Origin: CBDCPI01 sp965220245
Lineage (GTDB): Bacteria > Chloroflexota > Dehalococcoidia > Lucifugimonadales > UBA3495
Reading direction: 5' to 3'
Assembly: GCA_965220245.1 (NCBI GenBank)
Contig: CBDCPI010000008.1
Coordinates: 1-64,000, forward strand
DNA: 64,000 bases
Shown here one piece after another: positions 61,427 to 64,000 of this stretch. The notes under the pieces are model-generated. The model searched no databases, had not been told where the DNA came from, and was given only the letters and a program-made list of their open reading frames with translations. The translations under genes were made by a program, and so were the position numbers. The number at the start of each line of letters is the position of its first letter. Position 1 is the stretch's first letter.

Positions 61427-62623
61427 TTAGCTACGGAACAAGGCGCAGACACGGTCCAGCACCCGGTTGCCGACCTCGTACTTGGTCATCAACGGCAACT
61501 CTTCGACCCGCAACTCCCTATCGATCAGGGCCACCTTGTTGGTGTCGACCCCGAAGCCGCTGCCGGGTTCGGTGATGTCGTTGGCAACAATCAAGTCCAG
61601 GTTTTTGGACTTTACCTTGGCGCTGGCATTCCGGAGCAAGTCTTGGCTCTCCGCCGAAAAGCCGACCTTGACGAAGTTTCCTTGGGCCGTCTCCAAGATG
61701 TCGGTAGTCTTCCGAAGGTCAATGCTTAGCTCGGCGTTGGACTTTTTGATTTTCTGGTCCGCCTCGGTAATCGGACGGTAATCGGCCACGGCAGCAGCCA
61801 TAATCAACGCATCGGCGCTGCTGACCTGTTCCAGCACCGCGTCACACATGTCCTGCGCCGACTTCACCCGCACCACCTTTACTTGAGCCGGGTCAGGGAG
61901 GCTGGCGGCCGCACTTACCAGCACTACCCGGGCGCCGCGGTCGCGAGCCGCCTCGGCCAAGGCGTAACCCATTTTGCCCGAAGAGTGGTTGGTAATAACC
62001 CGGACCGGATCGATGGCCTCCATGGTGCCGCCGGCACTCACCACTACCGTCCGTCCGGCTAGGTCTCCTTCCCGGCCCAAGGTGGCTGCAATGTGGCCCA
62101 ACAACTCCGGGGTTTCCAAAAGCCGGCCCATGCCCACCAGGCCCGAGGCCAACCGGCCCGGGGCGGGCCCGGCAATAACCACGCCTCTCTCCCGCAGCTT
62201 GGCCAAGTTTTCCTGGGTCGCCGGATGATCGTACATGCTGGCGTCCATGGCCGGGGCGACCAGCAGGGGCGCCTTGGTGGCAATGACCGTGGTGGTCAAA
62301 GGGTCGTCGGCCAGCCCGGCGGCCAGCTTGGCGATGCAATTGACCGTTGCCGGGGCGATTACTACGATGTCGGCCCGCTGGGCCAGCGCCACGTGCTCTA
62401 TGGCCAATGAGGACCCGGCGTCGAACCCGTCGGTCACGACCTCCCGGTGGGTTATGGCCCGGAAGGCCAGCGGGGTGACGAACTGTGTCGCCCCGTAGCT
62501 CATCACCACATCCACCAAGGCGCCGGCTTGGACCAACTTGCTGGCTAGGTCCACGGCCTTATAGCAAGCGATACTGCCGGTGACCCCCAGTACAATGTGC
62601 TTATTCTCCAACGGTCCAGCCAT
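61427..62623 (-). CDS. coaBC: Bifunctional phosphopantothenoylcysteine decarboxylase/synthase (Dfp)
   Basis: CoaBC makes 4-phosphopantetheine from phosphopantothenate and cysteine on the way to coenzyme A. The 398-residue product has the flavoprotein CoaC half (VLGVTGSIACYKAVDLASKL, the catalytic-His region SSLAIEHVALAQ and PAMDASMY) and the CoaB half (VVVSAGGTMEAIDPVRVITNHSSGKMG, MAAAVADYRP and IKKSN region). The AMDASM motif replaces the more usual PAMN. Its partner coaX lies 21 bases upstream on the same strand. Confidence 0.95.
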   Translation of the reverse strand: MAGPLENKHIVLGVTGSIACYKAVDLASKLVQAGALVDVVMSYGATQFVTPLAFRAITHREVVTDGFDAGSSLAIEHVALAQRADIVVIAPATVNCIAKLAAGLADDPLTTTVIATKAPLLVAPAMDASMYDHPATQENLAKLRERGVVIAGPAPGRLASGLVGMGRLLETPELLGHIAATLGREGDLAGRTVVVSAGGTMEAIDPVRVITNHSSGKMGYALAEAARDRGARVVLVSAAASLPDPAQVKVVRVKSAQDMCDAVLEQVSSADALIMAAAVADYRPITEADQKIKKSNAELSIDLRKTTDILETAQGNFVKVGFSAESQDLLRNASAKVKSKNLDLIVANDITEPGSGFGVDTNKVALIDRELRVEELPLMTKYEVGNRVLDRVCALFRS

Positions 62624-62644
62624 AACTCTGGTCCTAAGCCTCTT

Positions 62645-63448
62645 CTAGCTTTCTTCCGGTTGGGATATGGCGGGTTCCGGGTGCTGCTGGTTCAAGTCAT
62701 AGACCATCCGAAGACCGATCAGCGTCAAGTCGGGGTTGATGGCGTCGAAGATGTCGGTCTCATGGGAGATTATCCCGGCCAGTCCTCCGGTGCCAATCAC
62801 CTTGGCGTCTGGGCCCAACTCCTTCTTGAACCGGGCTACCACTCCTTCGACCAAACCGGCAGAGCCAAATACTAGGCCCGACTGCAAAGCAGCGGAGGTG
62901 TTCTGCCCGATAGCCGACTTGGGCGCCACCAGCTCGACGCGGCGAAGCTGGGAGGTGTTGAGAAAAAGCGCCTCGGCGGCGATATTGATCCCGGGAGCGA
63001 TGGCGCCTCCCAGGTAGACTCCCTCTCTGGATACGGCGTCGAACACGGTGGCGGTTCCGAAGTCCACCACAATCACCGGTTGCCCGTAAAGCTGCCGGGC
63101 AGCCACGGCATCCACGATCCGGTCCGACCCCACGTCTCGGGGGTTGTCATACATGATTCTGAGACCTGTGCGCACGCCCGCCGAGACCACTAATGGCGCT
63201 CTTCCGAAGTAAGCTTGGCTGACCTCATCGAAGACCGCAGTAAGGGGAGGCACCACGCTGCACATGCAGACGCTGTCTATAAGAGACGTGTCGACGTTTT
63301 TGAGGTTCAGCAGGTTGGTGATCAGGAGACCGTATTCGTCGGTGAGGCGCCGGGTGTCAGTGGTAACCCTCAACCTGGTATACAGGCGCTGACCGTCGAA
63401 GACGCCCAGCGTGACCATACTGTTGCCTATGTCGATAGTGAGCAACAT
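62645..63448 (-). CDS. coaX: Type III pantothenate kinase
   Basis: CoaX phosphorylates pantothenate, the first step of CoA synthesis. The 267-residue product starts MLLTIDIGNSMVTLGVFDG (phosphate-binding DIGN), and has DNPRDVGSDRIVDAVAA (catalytic-region Asp), VDFGTATVFDAV and GTGGLAG. No typical PanK I or II signature is present. coaBC lies downstream, so two consecutive CoA steps are encoded together. The gap upstream contains a repeated TTATGGGACAATTG sequence. Confidence 0.95.
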   Translation of the reverse strand: MLLTIDIGNSMVTLGVFDGQRLYTRLRVTTDTRRLTDEYGLLITNLLNLKNVDTSLIDSVCMCSVVPPLTAVFDEVSQAYFGRAPLVVSAGVRTGLRIMYDNPRDVGSDRIVDAVAARQLYGQPVIVVDFGTATVFDAVSREGVYLGGAIAPGINIAAEALFLNTSQLRRVELVAPKSAIGQNTSAALQSGLVFGSAGLVEGVVARFKKELGPDAKVIGTGGLAGIISHETDIFDAINPDLTLIGLRMVYDLNQQHPEPAISQPEES

Positions 63449-63601
63449 ATCTTAAATAGCGCCCTCTGGGGGAAATTATACGTCACGCCCATTGTACCAG
63501 CAACGCGGTAAAAACGACGGTAGTGCTTCAGTTTGAATCTTGAACTGGGAAGTGCTGCCAAGTTCTCCAGGTCTGGCCAGTCCGGGCCCTTTCTCGGGTT
63601 G

Positions 63602-63745
63602 TTATGGGACAATTGTCGATTGCCCACCTTTATGCTACTCTCAGCGTATCAAATGATACAAAATTTACGCTTTTTACTATCACCAATGCCACTACTCCTA
63701 TCTGAGAATTAGTGCAGGCATTGGAGCGAGATTATGGGACAATTG
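63602..63745 (+). repeat. 14-bp direct repeat flanking the start of the last gene
   Basis: TTATGGGACAATTG occurs at 63602-63615 and 63732-63745. The second copy overlaps the ATG of the partial gene, and the first contains the palindrome GACAATTGTC. This could be a local duplication or a binding site. Confidence 0.6.
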
Positions 63746-64000
63746 ACGGATGACCGCGGCGTGAAAGAAGTCATTGATGGGTTGGGCGGAGTTAAGGCTA
63801 TGCTGGATGGGGTGGGCGAGTTCCACGAGGTCGTCTTGCGTATGGACAAGGAGCGCGCTGCCCTGATAGAGAAGTACCCCGACAAATGGGTAGCAATGGG
63901 CAAGGATGGAGTCTTGGCAGTCGGTGACTCGATGGAGGACGTATTTGTAGCAGTCGAGTCTCGCGGTTTGAGCGGTTTGGAGTTCGAGGTTGAGTTTCTG
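63734..64000 (+). CDS. DUF5678-like protein, cut by window end
   Basis: The frame is open from ATG to the window edge (89 codons). It reads MGQLTDDRGVKEVIDGLGG, then MDKERAALIEKYPDKWVAMGKDGVLAVGDSMEDVFVAVESRGL (partly shown), with a DUF5678-like segment (L..KYP..WVA...G.V...D...V). The shown sequence stops in frame, so the gene continues beyond the window. The opposite-strand frame here is a shadow. Function unknown. Confidence 0.6.
   Translation, partial: MGQLTDDRGVKEVIDGLGGVKAMLDGVGEFHEVVLRMDKERAALIEKYPDKWVAMGKDGVLAVGDSMEDVFVAVESRGLSGLEFEVEFL

Noticed and set aside
1..64000. CRISPR array
   Set aside because: No regularly spaced direct repeats with unique spacers were seen; the repeats found are palindromic dispersed elements or short tandem units.

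Overview
The window is about 60% GC and reads as a piece of a free-living bacterial chromosome, most likely Chloroflexota (Dehalococcoidia/SAR202-like). That placement is inference. It rests on the style of the housekeeping blocks, the many crotonases, CoA ligases and amidohydrolases, an F420-type LLM oxidoreductase, a short EF-Ts, and the intergenic palindromic repeats. There is one tRNA and no rRNA, CRISPR array or prophage.

Region 1 (1-2400) holds a putative lipoprotein and a trypsin-fold protease with a PKD-like domain. Region 2 (2400-6870, minus) is a five-gene catabolic-looking operon: two subunits of a sulfopyruvate/phosphonopyruvate-type TPP decarboxylase, a SelA/DgaE-like PLP enzyme, a metallo-beta-lactamase-fold hydrolase and an M20 protein that has lost several metal ligands. 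Region 3 (7190-18450) is aromatic and CoA catabolism: a PaaK-type ligase, an enoyl-CoA hydratase, then boxC-boxB-benzoate-CoA ligase (aerobic benzoyl-CoA epoxidation, without boxA). A broken vapBC pair, an amidohydrolase and a 6-oxocamphor-hydrolase-like crotonase follow.

Region 4 (18500-21260, minus) is a decaying tandem array of lipoprotein and serine-protease genes with frameshifts and a MITE-like inverted repeat. Region 5 (21400-43990) is the conserved core. One minus-strand run is rpsB-tsf-pyrH-frr-uppS-cdsA-dxr-rseP-ispG-proS (translation, isoprenoid and envelope synthesis). Next come pgpA, a zincin and nfo, and a second minus-strand run rplS-priA-def-cca-secD-secF, preceded by tRNA-Val.

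Region 6 (44000-64000) is mixed. It has a GH15 glucoamylase-like enzyme, a questin-oxidase-like protein, an MFS exporter, an Abi-like pseudogene, acetyl-CoA synthetase, tandem PaREP1/HEPN-like genes, a DHDPS-MfnB fusion, Uma2, speE-speD and an IS903-group IS5 element. It ends with an acetamidase/formamidase, an LLM oxidoreductase, coaBC, coaX and a partial gene at the window edge.

The most noteworthy items are the DHDPS-MfnB fusion (catalytic lysines of both halves kept), the five-gene TPP/PLP/MBL/M20 operon, the partial box cluster, the degenerating protease-lipoprotein array, and repeats that have entered coding sequence (cca, MFS transporter). Several toxin and defence genes are broken by stop codons of the CGA-to-TGA type.
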